DNA from: CAYMYN01 sp964394665
GTDB lineage: Bacteria; Planctomycetota; UBA1135; GCA-002686595
Length of the DNA stretch: 64,000 bases
Assembly: GCA_964394665.1 (NCBI GenBank)
Contig: CAYMYN010000016.1
Coordinates: forward strand, 39,653 to 103,652
Reading direction: 5' to 3'
Shown one piece after another: positions 18,182 to 26,372 of the stretch. The notes under the pieces were generated by a model that saw nothing but the letters and a program-made list of their open reading frames with translations, did no database searches and was not told the origin of the DNA. The first letter of the stretch is position 1. Each line of letters opens with the position of its first letter. Both the position numbers and the translations under genes were made by a program.

Positions 18182-18928
18182 GTGCCGTCCCCGCCCCCCG
18201 CTCCCCGCCCGCGCGCCGCGGCCGTGCTCGTCGCCGCCGGCGGCTCGACCCGCATGGGCGCGGGCCGGCCCCGCAAGCCCCTGCTCGAGCTCGAGGGACG
18301 CAGCGTGCTCGAGCGTTCGGCGGAGGTCTTCGCGCGCTCGCCGGCGATCGACGCGCTCGTGATCGTGGCCCACGCCGAGGACCTCGAGCGCGTGCGCCGC
18401 CTGGGCGCGGAGGGCGCCGCGCAGGGCAAGCCCTGGATCGTCGTGGCGGGCGGCGCGGAGCGCAGCGACTCGGTGCGCGCGGGGGTCCTGGCGGCCGGAG
18501 AGGGGATCGAGCTCGTGGCGATCCACGACGCCGCGCGGCCGCTGGTCAGCGCCGCGCTCGTCGCACGGGCCGTGGCCACCGCCGCCGAACACGGCGCGGC
18601 CCTGGTCGCCGTGCGGGCCTCGGACTCGATCCACCGCGCGCCGGACGGGCGCGCCGCGCTCGAGGCCCTCGACCGCGCGGCGCTGTGGTGCGCCCAGACC
18701 CCGCAGGTCTTCCGCCGCGCGCGCTTCCTCGAGCTCCTGGAGCGAGCGCAGGCCGCGGGTTGGAGCCCGACCGACGACGCCGCCCTGTGGGAGCGCTACG
18801 TCGGGCCCGTGCCGCTGGTCGAGGGCGAGCGCACGAACCTCAAGCTCACCACCCCCGAGGACCTGGTCGTCGCGGCGGCCCTGCTGCGCGCGTGGGCCGG
18901 AGAGGCGCACACACAGGAGCGGCCATGA
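18182..18928 (+). CDS. ispD: 2-C-methyl-D-erythritol 4-phosphate cytidylyltransferase
   Basis: Third step of the MEP isoprenoid pathway: CTP plus MEP gives CDP-ME. The N-terminal nucleotide-binding motif AAGGSTRMGAGRPRKPLLEL, the IHDAARPLVS metal/substrate strand, the AQTPQVFR motif and a late LKLTTPEDLVVA all match the family. It starts at a GTG (248 aa); no ATG fits before the conserved N-terminus. The stop overlaps the ispF start by four bases (ATGA), the common ispDF arrangement. Confidence 0.94.
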   Translation: MPSPPPAPRPRAAAVLVAAGGSTRMGAGRPRKPLLELEGRSVLERSAEVFARSPAIDALVIVAHAEDLERVRRLGAEGAAQGKPWIVVAGGAERSDSVRAGVLAAGEGIELVAIHDAARPLVSAALVARAVATAAEHGAALVAVRASDSIHRAPDGRAALEALDRAALWCAQTPQVFRRARFLELLERAQAAGWSPTDDAALWERYVGPVPLVEGERTNLKLTTPEDLVVAAALLRAWAGEAHTQERP

Positions 18929-19410
18929 GACGGCGAATCGGCCTGGGCTTCGACGTGCATCGGCTCGTGGCGGGGCGGCGCTGCGTGTTGGGCGGCATCG
19001 AGCTCCCCCACCCCACGGGACCCGCGGGGCACTCCGACGGCGACGCGGTGCTGCACGCCGTCACCGACGCGCTGCTGGGAGCGGCGGGGCTCGACGACCT
19101 CGGCACGCTCTTCCCGGACACCGATCCGCGCTGGCGCGGCGCCGACAGCGCGCTGCTGCTCGGCTCGGCCCTCGATGCGGTGCTGGCCAAGGGTTGGCGC
19201 GTCGAGAGCCTCGACGTCGTCATCGCGACCGAGGGGCCGCGCATCGCGCCCCACCGCGCCGCCCTGCGCGCGCGCTTGGCCGAGCTCTGTCGCTGCGACT
19301 CCGACGCCGTCAACGTGAAGGGCAAGACCTTCGAGGGCCTGGGCGCCCTCGCCGCCGGGGCGGGCGTCGCCGTGCAGGCGGTGTGCCTGTTGGTCGAAGC
19401 CACGGGCTGA
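18925..19410 (+). CDS. ispF: 2-C-methyl-D-erythritol 2,4-cyclodiphosphate synthase
   Basis: A 161-aa enzyme that cyclises CDP-ME 2-phosphate to ME-cPP with loss of CMP in the MEP pathway. The zinc ligands appear in GFDVHRL and in the GHSDGDAVLHAVTDALLGA segment; DLGTLFPDTDP and the C-terminal KGKTFEGLG match the family. It overlaps ispD by four bases and is followed by two strong hairpins. Confidence 0.95.
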   Translation: MRRRIGLGFDVHRLVAGRRCVLGGIELPHPTGPAGHSDGDAVLHAVTDALLGAAGLDDLGTLFPDTDPRWRGADSALLLGSALDAVLAKGWRVESLDVVIATEGPRIAPHRAALRARLAELCRCDSDAVNVKGKTFEGLGALAAGAGVAVQAVCLLVEATG

Positions 19411-19457
19411 GCCCCGGGAGCGGCTCGATCCCTGGAACGCTCGACCCCGGAATGGAT

Positions 19458-19495
19458 CGACCCCGGAGCGGGGGCGGCGCCTCGCTCCGGGGTCG
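19458..19495. terminator. 13-bp hairpin between convergent genes
   Basis: Arms 19458-19470 and 19483-19495 are perfect 13-base reverse complements with a 12-base loop. The site lies between the ends of ispF (plus) and the parvulin-like gene (minus), as expected for a bidirectional terminator. Confidence 0.7.
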
Positions 19496-19500
19496 GTCGA

Positions 19501-19527
19501 GCTCCGGCCGCGCGGGGCGGCCGGAGC
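19501..19527. terminator. 11-bp hairpin, second of a pair
   Basis: Arms 19501-19511 and 19517-19527 form a perfect 11-bp stem with a five-base loop, nine bases before the stop of the minus-strand parvulin-like gene. It probably serves that gene, with the 13-bp hairpin beside it serving ispF. Confidence 0.65.
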
Positions 19528-19535
19528 CGTGGGGC

Positions 19536-21329
19536 TCACAGGCCGGTGACCTTGGCCTGCTGCAGGGCTTCCTCGCAGTAGCCGATCAGCGCGTGACGGA
19601 TGTAGTCGTCGCGCAGGAGCTCGGCGTGTTTCTCGTTCTGCACGTTCAGGGGGCGAGTGGGCGGCGTGCGCTTCATGACGCGCGTCAGGTAGTAGCCCAT
19701 CGGTCCCTCGAAGGGGCCGGCCACGGTGCCGATCTGTTGATCGAAGAAGGCCTGGTCGGTGATCGAGCGCCCGTACAGGAAGTGGTAGTAGTGGCTCTCG
19801 CCGACCATCGACTCGAGGTCGTTGCGATACCGCTCGCCGAAGCGCCCCTTCATCTTGAAGCCCACGCTGGAGCCCGGGCGGCCCGTGGCGGGCGGCGGCG
19901 GATCCCAGTAGTCGCTGTGGTCGTCGAGCATCAGCGACCAGAAGTCGCTCGGGGGCAGGGCGTTCTCCTCGGCCGGGAGCTCCTCCCCGCGGGCGGCCGC
20001 CTCGGTGCGCTTCTGGCGCTGCTCGTTGAAGCGCCGCTCGTTGGCCTGGTACTCGGACTTGAGCCACTCGGCGCGTTCGCGGGCCTTCTCCCAGCCGTTC
20101 TCGATCCAACGGTTGTTGGGGAAGTCGAAGGCGCTGACGAGCAACACCTCGGCGCTGACCTGACCCAGGCCCATGATGCGGTTCGCGCGCTCGAGGTGCT
20201 CGCGCAGCTCGGGGGCGAGGCCGCCCTCGGCCGGGCTCAGGAGGCGCGGCTCGACCTTGCGCTTCCAGGACTCGAGCAGGCCGAAGTAGGGCGCATAGGA
20301 CTCGAGCGAGGGGAACTGGTGGCTGCCCACGACCACTCCCTGCAGGTTGAAGGGCGAGCTCTGGAAGCTCTTGGCGGCCTCGTCGAGGGCCGCGTCCACC
20401 TCTTCGGGCGCGAGCAGGAAACCCTCGCGCTGCATGCGGTTGCGGGAGGCGGCGATCTTGGCCAGGAAGAGCTTGGCGTCGTGGACGTCGCGCTCGCTGA
20501 TGACGGACTTCACGTCCTGCCACAGCTCCTCGGTGGTCCAGGTCTGCTCGGGCTTGCCGTCGTGGTCGAAATCCATCGTGGCGATCAGATGCGGCGGCAG
20601 GCCGTCGAGGGCGGTCTGGGTATCGACCGTCTCGAACAACGCGTCGCGCACGATCTGGCGCAGGATGCCCCGGTACATGCTGTCCTCGGGGGTGATCTGG
20701 GGCTCGGGGCCGGCGTCCTCGCCCGCGGCGACCTTCGCCTCCCACTCGGCCAGCTCATTGGCCCAGAAGTTCGCGCGGCGCTCGTAGCTCTGGCGGAAGT
20801 CGTCGATCAGGATGTCGCCGGCCTCGGCGCGCAGGGACTCGAAGGTGACCTCCGGCCACTCGTCGGGGTCGTCGGGCACGAAGACGAGGTCGAAGCGCAG
20901 CTCCATGCGCAGCTCGCGCTCGTACCACGGCACGCTGGCGTAGCTGCGCGCGATCTCGACATCGAGGTCGAGGGTCGGGAAACGTTCCTTGAAGTCGTTC
21001 GCCTTGTGGTCGTGCGCGCGGCGGAACGCAGCCTCGGAGACCTCGTAGCGCGCGGGGTTCGCGCCCTGGGCGACGCGCCGCGCCACCTCGTCGTCGATCA
21101 GCGCGTTGACCCGGCGCCACTCGAGGGACGGGCGGCCCTTGCCGTAGATCAGCAGGCGCTTGATGTCGAGCTCGGTGATCGGGACGCCGTCGACGACCAG
21201 CGGGGGGCCGAACTCCGTGGACGTCGCTTGGCTGGACGCCCCCTGCGGGGCGGCCGAAGAAGGGGCAGCGTGCCCCGCGGCGGAGGCGCAGGCCGCGAGG
21301 AGCAGGCCCAGGGTGAGGTTCGCTTGCAT
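19536..21329 (-). CDS. SurA/PpiC-like parvulin-type exported protein
   Basis: A 597-aa exported protein. The short hydrophobic N-terminus ends in LLLAAC, which could be a lipobox, followed by an Ala/Ser-rich linker. Then comes VVDGVPITELDIKRLLI, the usual start of a SurA-like chaperone domain, and helix-rich segments. Near residue 410 VSAEVLLVSAF resembles the first parvulin strand, and VAGPFEGPMGYYLTRV near residue 550 resembles the last. The parvulin fold seems interrupted by a long insert, so isomerase activity is unsure. It probably chaperones envelope proteins. It is divergent from a smaller parvulin-like lipoprotein. Confidence 0.7.
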   Translation of the reverse strand: MQANLTLGLLLAACASAAGHAAPSSAAPQGASSQATSTEFGPPLVVDGVPITELDIKRLLIYGKGRPSLEWRRVNALIDDEVARRVAQGANPARYEVSEAAFRRAHDHKANDFKERFPTLDLDVEIARSYASVPWYERELRMELRFDLVFVPDDPDEWPEVTFESLRAEAGDILIDDFRQSYERRANFWANELAEWEAKVAAGEDAGPEPQITPEDSMYRGILRQIVRDALFETVDTQTALDGLPPHLIATMDFDHDGKPEQTWTTEELWQDVKSVISERDVHDAKLFLAKIAASRNRMQREGFLLAPEEVDAALDEAAKSFQSSPFNLQGVVVGSHQFPSLESYAPYFGLLESWKRKVEPRLLSPAEGGLAPELREHLERANRIMGLGQVSAEVLLVSAFDFPNNRWIENGWEKARERAEWLKSEYQANERRFNEQRQKRTEAAARGEELPAEENALPPSDFWSLMLDDHSDYWDPPPPATGRPGSSVGFKMKGRFGERYRNDLESMVGESHYYHFLYGRSITDQAFFDQQIGTVAGPFEGPMGYYLTRVMKRTPPTRPLNVQNEKHAELLRDDYIRHALIGYCEEALQQAKVTGL

Positions 21330-21524
21330 GGGAGTCGTTCGGTCGGGGAGGTCTCCGTGCGGGCCGCGGACGCCCGCGTCCCGGCGGCCCCTCGTGGAAG
21401 GCGGCAGGGTACGGCCCCTCTCCGTGAAGGTGAGGTTCGAGGCCTGATTTTGGCCCTCGGGGAGCACGCGCCGGGGGGAACGCGGGCCCGGGCGGCGGCC
21501 TATGCTGGGCGGCCTCCGCGCGCC

Positions 21525-22250
21525 ATGTCCCTCCCGCGACCCCGACCCACCTCCCGTCGAGCGCTGATGCTCCTGGCCCTGGCTCTGGGTTCGTCCCTGC
21601 CCGGCTGCGGCGTGGGGGCCGGAACGCCGGAGCCTCGCCCGGTCTGGCCCCCGGGCACGGTCCTGTCCGTGGCCGGCCGTCCGGTGAGCGCGACGGCGCT
21701 CGACCCCTTGGCCGAGGCCCTGAGCGAGCTCGAGCCCGCGGCGACCCTCGCCCACCGTCGGCGCCTGGCGCTGCTCAATCGCACGGTCCCGCTCGAGTGC
21801 GCCCGGGCCCTGGCGGGCGAGACCCGACGGCGGGCCGCCCGGGACGGGGCCGAGGAGTTCCTCCGGGCCGCGCGCCACCCCGATCCCTTGCAGCGCGTCC
21901 AGGACGGCGACCTGCGGCTCGAGCACCTCGAGCAGGACTTCCTGGGGCTCGGGATCCCGCTCTGGTTCGGGATCCGGGGCCTCGAGCCCGGCTCCTGGTC
22001 GGAGCCCTTCGAGGTTCCCGGCGAGTTCGTGGTGGCCAAGCTCGTCCGCCGCCACGATGCTCTGCGCGGGGTCGAACGGCGCTTCGTGCTGCTCGTGGCC
22101 CGTTTCCCCTACCTCGACGAGCCCGCGCGGATCGATCACGAGGCGGCCCGCGCGCGGGTCGAGGCCGTCGATCCGGAATGGGAGCCCGTAGTCCCCGGGC
22201 TCCTGCGCCACCGGGAAGGCACCGCGATCCGGGCGCTGGAGGGAAGCTGA
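21525..22250 (+). CDS. Lipoprotein with parvulin-like C-terminus
   Basis: A 241-aa predicted lipoprotein: a basic n-region, a hydrophobic stretch and the lipobox LPGC (Cys near residue 27). The segment VLSVAGRPVSATALDPLAE resembles the SurA-type N-terminal start. Near residue 160 GLEPGSWSEPFEVPGEFVV matches the end of a PpiC parvulin domain, where xPGxxSEPF is typical. The central parvulin region is short, so catalysis is doubtful. It is first of a three-gene run with the HEAT-like protein and the degenerate peptidase, and divergent from the large parvulin-like gene. Confidence 0.65.
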   Translation: MSLPRPRPTSRRALMLLALALGSSLPGCGVGAGTPEPRPVWPPGTVLSVAGRPVSATALDPLAEALSELEPAATLAHRRRLALLNRTVPLECARALAGETRRRAARDGAEEFLRAARHPDPLQRVQDGDLRLEHLEQDFLGLGIPLWFGIRGLEPGSWSEPFEVPGEFVVAKLVRRHDALRGVERRFVLLVARFPYLDEPARIDHEAARARVEAVDPEWEPVVPGLLRHREGTAIRALEGS

Positions 22251-22252
22251 CC

Positions 22253-23206
22253 ATGAAACGCATCGAAGTCGATCCGCGATCCGTGTCCGTCCTGGTGCTC
22301 GCGCTGGTGTGTGCCGCGTCGGTTCCGGCGCTGGCCGATCCAGCCCTGGCGAGCGCGCCGGCGGCGGAGCAGGACGCGGCGGACGAGGGCCCGCGGCGCC
22401 TCGAACGTTGGCCCGAACCGAACGATCGCCAGCAGGTCGAGGTCGACGTGCTGCGCCTGCGCAAGGCCTCGACCGAGGGCATGGAGCAGGGCGCGCGGGA
22501 GGCGCTCGTGGCCCAGGGCGCGGCCGTCGCGCCCGCCCTGTTGGAAGCCCTGCGCAAGGAGAAGGACCCCGCGGCCCGCGCCCGCGTGGAGGCCGTCTTG
22601 GAGCGCGTCACCGGCGCCGAGCACACGCGCTTGCTCGCGCAGCGCTTCGACGATCGCGCCCCCGAGGTGCGCGCCTTCGCCCTGCGCCGCGCGGCGGCCT
22701 TCCCCGACCCCGGGCTGCGCTCGGCCGCCGAGGCGGCACGCGAGCGGGCGGCCCGCGCGCTGGAGGACAAGAAGCTCGGCGACGAGGCGCGCGCGGCGCT
22801 GCGCGAGGAGCTCTACCGCGCCTCCCTGTGCTGCGCGTCGACGGGCTCGATCGTCGGCCTGCCCCAGCTCATCGAGCGCGCGCGCTCGGACTGGGCGCGC
22901 AGCGGCCCGGAGCTGCGCACCGCGCTCGCCGCCTGCAAGGGCGCGCCCGCCACGGCCGCCCTGCTCCCAGCGCTGGGCTCGGGCGACCGCGCCGAGGTCG
23001 TCGCCGCCCTGGGGCTGCTCGCGGTGTGCGGGGCCGGCGAGGAGACGCCCCAGCGCGTCCGCCCGCTGCTCGACCACACCGACAACACGATCCGCGTGGC
23101 GGCGATCAACGCCCTGCGCGGCATCGTGGACGGCGACCCGCCCCTCGAGCGCCTGCCGGTCTTCGAGGCCATCGAGCAGGCCAACGCCTGGAAGAAACGT
23201 CTATGA
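22253..23206 (+). CDS. Exported HEAT-repeat-like protein
   Basis: A 317-aa protein with a signal peptide (residues 1-28, ending PALADPA) and a helical body of repeated units of about 30 residues. Examples are VAPALLEALRKEKDPAARAR, LLAQRFDDRAPEVRAFALRR and a late LLDHTDNTIRVAAINALRG, typical of HEAT/PBS-lyase-like repeats used for protein binding. A GGAGG site precedes the ATG, which follows the upstream gene after two bases. Its stop overlaps the next gene by four bases, so it is an integral part of the run. No catalytic motif is seen. Confidence 0.75.
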   Translation: MKRIEVDPRSVSVLVLALVCAASVPALADPALASAPAAEQDAADEGPRRLERWPEPNDRQQVEVDVLRLRKASTEGMEQGAREALVAQGAAVAPALLEALRKEKDPAARARVEAVLERVTGAEHTRLLAQRFDDRAPEVRAFALRRAAAFPDPGLRSAAEAARERAARALEDKKLGDEARAALREELYRASLCCASTGSIVGLPQLIERARSDWARSGPELRTALAACKGAPATAALLPALGSGDRAEVVAALGLLAVCGAGEETPQRVRPLLDHTDNTIRVAAINALRGIVDGDPPLERLPVFEAIEQANAWKKRL

Positions 23207-24402
23207 GCGCGCCCTCCCCCCCGCGCCGCGCGTTCCTGCGCGCGCTCGCCCTGCTGCTCGCACTCCTGCCGGCCGCGGCCGGCCCGCAGGCCGTCGACCC
23301 CTACACGGGCGGCGATCCGGCGCTGATGGCCGCCGCGGGGGTGGTGTCGTACGGCGGTTTCGAGTTCGCGCGCGAGGACACGCGGGGCGTCGAGAAGGTG
23401 CTGGGCGTCGTCGACATCAAGTGGATCGAGACCGCGCACTTCGAGATCGGCTTCGGCCTGGGGCCCTACAAGCTGCGCCAAGAGGAGCGCAAGAAGGTCC
23501 AGGCCGAGCTCGAGCGCCTGGCGCAGAAACTACCCAAGGTTAGCCCCAAGCAGACCACCCTCGACCCCTGGCTGCGGGCGCACCTGTTCGCGCAACGGCT
23601 CGAGGATGCCTACGCCGAGTTCCTGGCCCTGGTCGAGCTCACCGACGCGGACTTCCCCGACGGCAAGACGCCCTACGTGGTCGGTCAGGACAAGCCCTAC
23701 ATGGGCGAGGGCCCGTACCTGGGCCAGAAGGGCAAGTTCGAGGTGCTGATCCTGCCCAGCGAGGCCGCGTTGGTGACCTACCTGCGCCACTACTTCGGCC
23801 TGGGGATGCGGCGCACGCAGCGCTGGAATCTGCCCGAGCGCGGCTCGCTGTCGATGACGATGCACGAGGCCCAGGGCCGACTGCGGGTCGACACGGCGTT
23901 GCACGGGCACGTCGTGTTCAACGCCTCGCACCTGTTCCTGGAGGCGTTGCGCCACTACAGCTACGACGCACCCCGTTGGCTGCAGGAGGGCTTGGCGCAC
24001 TGGATGGAGCGGCGCGTCTCGCCGCTCTACAACTCCTTCGACGGCGACGAGGGCTCCGCGCCGGAGATGACCTCCAAGTCCAACTGGGAGGCCGAGACGA
24101 AGAAGCTCGTCGCGGGCGGCAACGCCCCACGCCTGGCGGAGATGATCGGCTTCACCACCTACGGCGAGTTCCGCATCGAGCACCACTTCGCGACCTGGTC
24201 GATGGTCGACTACCTGGTCCGGGAACACCGGGCGGGCTTCGGTCGGCTCCTCAAGGGCATCAAGGGGCTGCTCGACGAGCAGGGCTTCGCCGATGGCAGC
24301 CGGCTCGCGAACACCCAGCGCGAGTTGTTCCGGAGCGAGTTCCGGATGAGCTACCAGCAGTTCGACGAGGCCTGGCGGAGCTGGGTGCTGGCCAACTACT
24401 GA
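23203..24402 (+). CDS. Exported gluzincin-like protein lacking the HExxH motif
   Basis: A 399-aa protein with a signal peptide (RRAFLRALALLLALLPAAAG). Residues about 235-270 contain HLFLEALRHYSYDAPRWLQEG and then LAHWMER. The WLxEGLAxW pattern is the second conserved block of MA-clan metallopeptidases, but the expected HExxH is replaced by LEALRH (residues 246-251), so zinc binding as usually drawn is lost. I read it as a pseudopeptidase or a very divergent one. It is the last gene of the run after the HEAT-like protein. Substrate or partner unknown. Confidence 0.65.
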   Translation: MSAPSPPRRAFLRALALLLALLPAAAGPQAVDPYTGGDPALMAAAGVVSYGGFEFAREDTRGVEKVLGVVDIKWIETAHFEIGFGLGPYKLRQEERKKVQAELERLAQKLPKVSPKQTTLDPWLRAHLFAQRLEDAYAEFLALVELTDADFPDGKTPYVVGQDKPYMGEGPYLGQKGKFEVLILPSEAALVTYLRHYFGLGMRRTQRWNLPERGSLSMTMHEAQGRLRVDTALHGHVVFNASHLFLEALRHYSYDAPRWLQEGLAHWMERRVSPLYNSFDGDEGSAPEMTSKSNWEAETKKLVAGGNAPRLAEMIGFTTYGEFRIEHHFATWSMVDYLVREHRAGFGRLLKGIKGLLDEQGFADGSRLANTQRELFRSEFRMSYQQFDEAWRSWVLANY

Positions 24403-24767
24403 GGGTCGGGGCCGGGGGGCACCCGACGCCCACGGACCCCGCCGACGGGCCCCGCCGCCGCCCCGACCCGCGGCCGCCCCCCCTGCCCCGGGCTCCCCCG
24501 CGCGGGCACCCTCAACGCCCCCCGCTCCCCTGGCCGATGAGCCCCACGCCCCTTCCGACCGAGGGGACCCAGGGCGCCCCCGCGGGGGCGAACGCCCGGC
24601 CCCCCGATGTTCAGGAACCAGACCTCCCCAACGCTCCGCCCGCGGTCATACTATGACGTGCGCGTGAGAGTTGTGGCCCCCGCCCCCGCCGCGGGCCCGC
24701 TCGCGCCGCACGCGTCCCCCAGCGATCGGGCCCCCAGCGCCCGCGACGGCACCTCGAGTCCCACCCG
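24403..24767. other. 365-bp intergenic region
   Basis: The stretch is strongly C-rich on the plus strand and gives no plausible protein. Arms 24405-24410 and 24422-24427 form a 6-bp hairpin just after the peptidase gene, a weak terminator candidate. A small A/T-richer patch at about 24646-24656 (CATACTATG) stands out and may contain the -10 region for the radical SAM genes, about 110 bp before the first ATG. No -35 match is clear. Confidence 0.4.
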
Positions 24768-26366
24768 ATGATCCAGAGCACGAAGAAGAAGCGCCTGGTG
24801 CTCTTCCTTCCCCACCGCGCGGATCCCGCGCAGGGAGTCCGCGTCAGCGCGGACCTCCTCCCGCTCGAGCTGCTCCAGATCGCGGCCATCCCCGAGCGCG
24901 AGGGCTACGAGATCCAACTCGTCGACGCGATGGTCGACGACGACTACATGGCGAAGCTCATGGAGCTGTGCGACGGCGCGCTGCTCTTCGCCAGCTCCTG
25001 CATCCTCGGCTACCAGGTGGCCCACGGCGCCGAGGTGGCGCGCGCGATCCGCCAACGTTTCCCGCGCCTCCCGATCCTCTGGGGCGGCTGGTTCCCGAGC
25101 GTCGCCCCCGAGCTCTACTTGAAGGAAGGCATCGCCGACGCCGTCGGCCTGGGCCAGGGCGAGATCACCTTCTGGGAGGCCGTCCAGGCCCTCGACTCGG
25201 GCACCGACCTGGCCGAGGTGGCGGGTCTGGTCGTCGAGCGCGACGGCGAGATCGTGCGGACCCCGGCGCGGCCGGTGGTCGGCTTCGACCAGATCCCGGA
25301 CGTGCCCTGGCACCTGCTCGACTTCGAGCGCTACGTCGCGCGTCAGAACGAGCCCGGCGGCTGGAAGGTTCGGCACAAGTACGCCGACCCCTGGGACATG
25401 CCCGCGGGCACGCCGCTGCGCGGGTTCAGCTACTACTCGAGCTACGGCTGCCCCGAGCCCTGCACCTTCTGCTGCAGCCCGCTGGTGACCGCGCGGCGCT
25501 GGAAGGCGATTCCCGGCAAGCTGCTCGCCGAGCGCATCCTCGAGTGCCACGACCGCTTCCAATTCAACGTGCTGCGCTTCCAGGACGCCAACTTCGGCGT
25601 GCACGAGAAACGCTCGAACGAGTTCTGCGACGGGTTGATCGAGGCCGGCTCGCCCTTCTGGTGGAACGGCACCTACGAGATCGAGACCATCGCGCGCTAC
25701 AAGGACGAGTCGCTCGACAAGATGGCGGCCTCGCGCTTCCACATGGCGGCCCTGGGCGCCGAGGCGGGCAGCCAGGAGCAGCAGGCGGTCATCAAGAAGG
25801 AGATCCAGATCGAGCGCGACCTCGAGAGCTCCCTGCGGCGCTTGAACGAGCGCGGCATCCAGACCGGCGTCTCGTGGATCATCGGGTATCCCGGCGAGAC
25901 GCTCGAGTCGATGTACGCGACCCTGCGCGTGGCCGCGCGCATCAAGCACCTGTTCCCGAACTCGCCCAGCGACATCTTCCCCTTCCGGCCCATCCCGGGG
26001 ACGGAGGACTTCGACAAGGCCCTGAAACTGGGTTACCGCCCGCCGCAGACCCTGGCCGAGTGGGGCGAGTGCCTCGAGTACAAGTACGCCTTCGACGACA
26101 TCGGCCTGCCCCTCGAGGTGCTGCGGCGTTGGAAGCGCTACGGCGTGACCGCCACCTTCTACGACGGGCTGGCCAAGGAAGGAGCCGGGTTCGTGCGCGA
26201 CGCCATGCGCCGCATCTCCGGCTGGCGCCTCAAGCGCGACGAGTACCGCTTCCCGATCGAGCACAAGCTCTTCCACGCCTACGTGCGCATGACCGGGAGC
26301 CGCACACAGGAGAACGTCATCCGCCTCGATCAGACTTCGGGCGTGACGCCCCATGCCCCCGCCTGA
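24768..26366 (+). CDS. B12-binding-domain-like radical SAM protein, copy 1
   Basis: A 532-aa radical SAM enzyme. Residues about 10-180 look like the Rossmann-type cobalamin-binding domain found ahead of class B radical SAM enzymes (ILWGGWFPSVAPELYL is the G-G-x-x-P-S strand), but the cobalamin-ligating D-x-H-x-x-G is not seen. The 4Fe-4S motif is CPEPCTFC (Cys near 227, 231, 234), followed by FQDANFGVHEKR and a GYPGET strand typical of the barrel. The C-terminal 120 residues are helical. The gene after it is a close paralogue, six bases away. The reaction is unknown; this class often methylates or rearranges lipids, cofactors or natural products. Confidence 0.85.
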   Translation: MIQSTKKKRLVLFLPHRADPAQGVRVSADLLPLELLQIAAIPEREGYEIQLVDAMVDDDYMAKLMELCDGALLFASSCILGYQVAHGAEVARAIRQRFPRLPILWGGWFPSVAPELYLKEGIADAVGLGQGEITFWEAVQALDSGTDLAEVAGLVVERDGEIVRTPARPVVGFDQIPDVPWHLLDFERYVARQNEPGGWKVRHKYADPWDMPAGTPLRGFSYYSSYGCPEPCTFCCSPLVTARRWKAIPGKLLAERILECHDRFQFNVLRFQDANFGVHEKRSNEFCDGLIEAGSPFWWNGTYEIETIARYKDESLDKMAASRFHMAALGAEAGSQEQQAVIKKEIQIERDLESSLRRLNERGIQTGVSWIIGYPGETLESMYATLRVAARIKHLFPNSPSDIFPFRPIPGTEDFDKALKLGYRPPQTLAEWGECLEYKYAFDDIGLPLEVLRRWKRYGVTATFYDGLAKEGAGFVRDAMRRISGWRLKRDEYRFPIEHKLFHAYVRMTGSRTQENVIRLDQTSGVTPHAPA

Positions 26367-26372
26367 GCCCCT

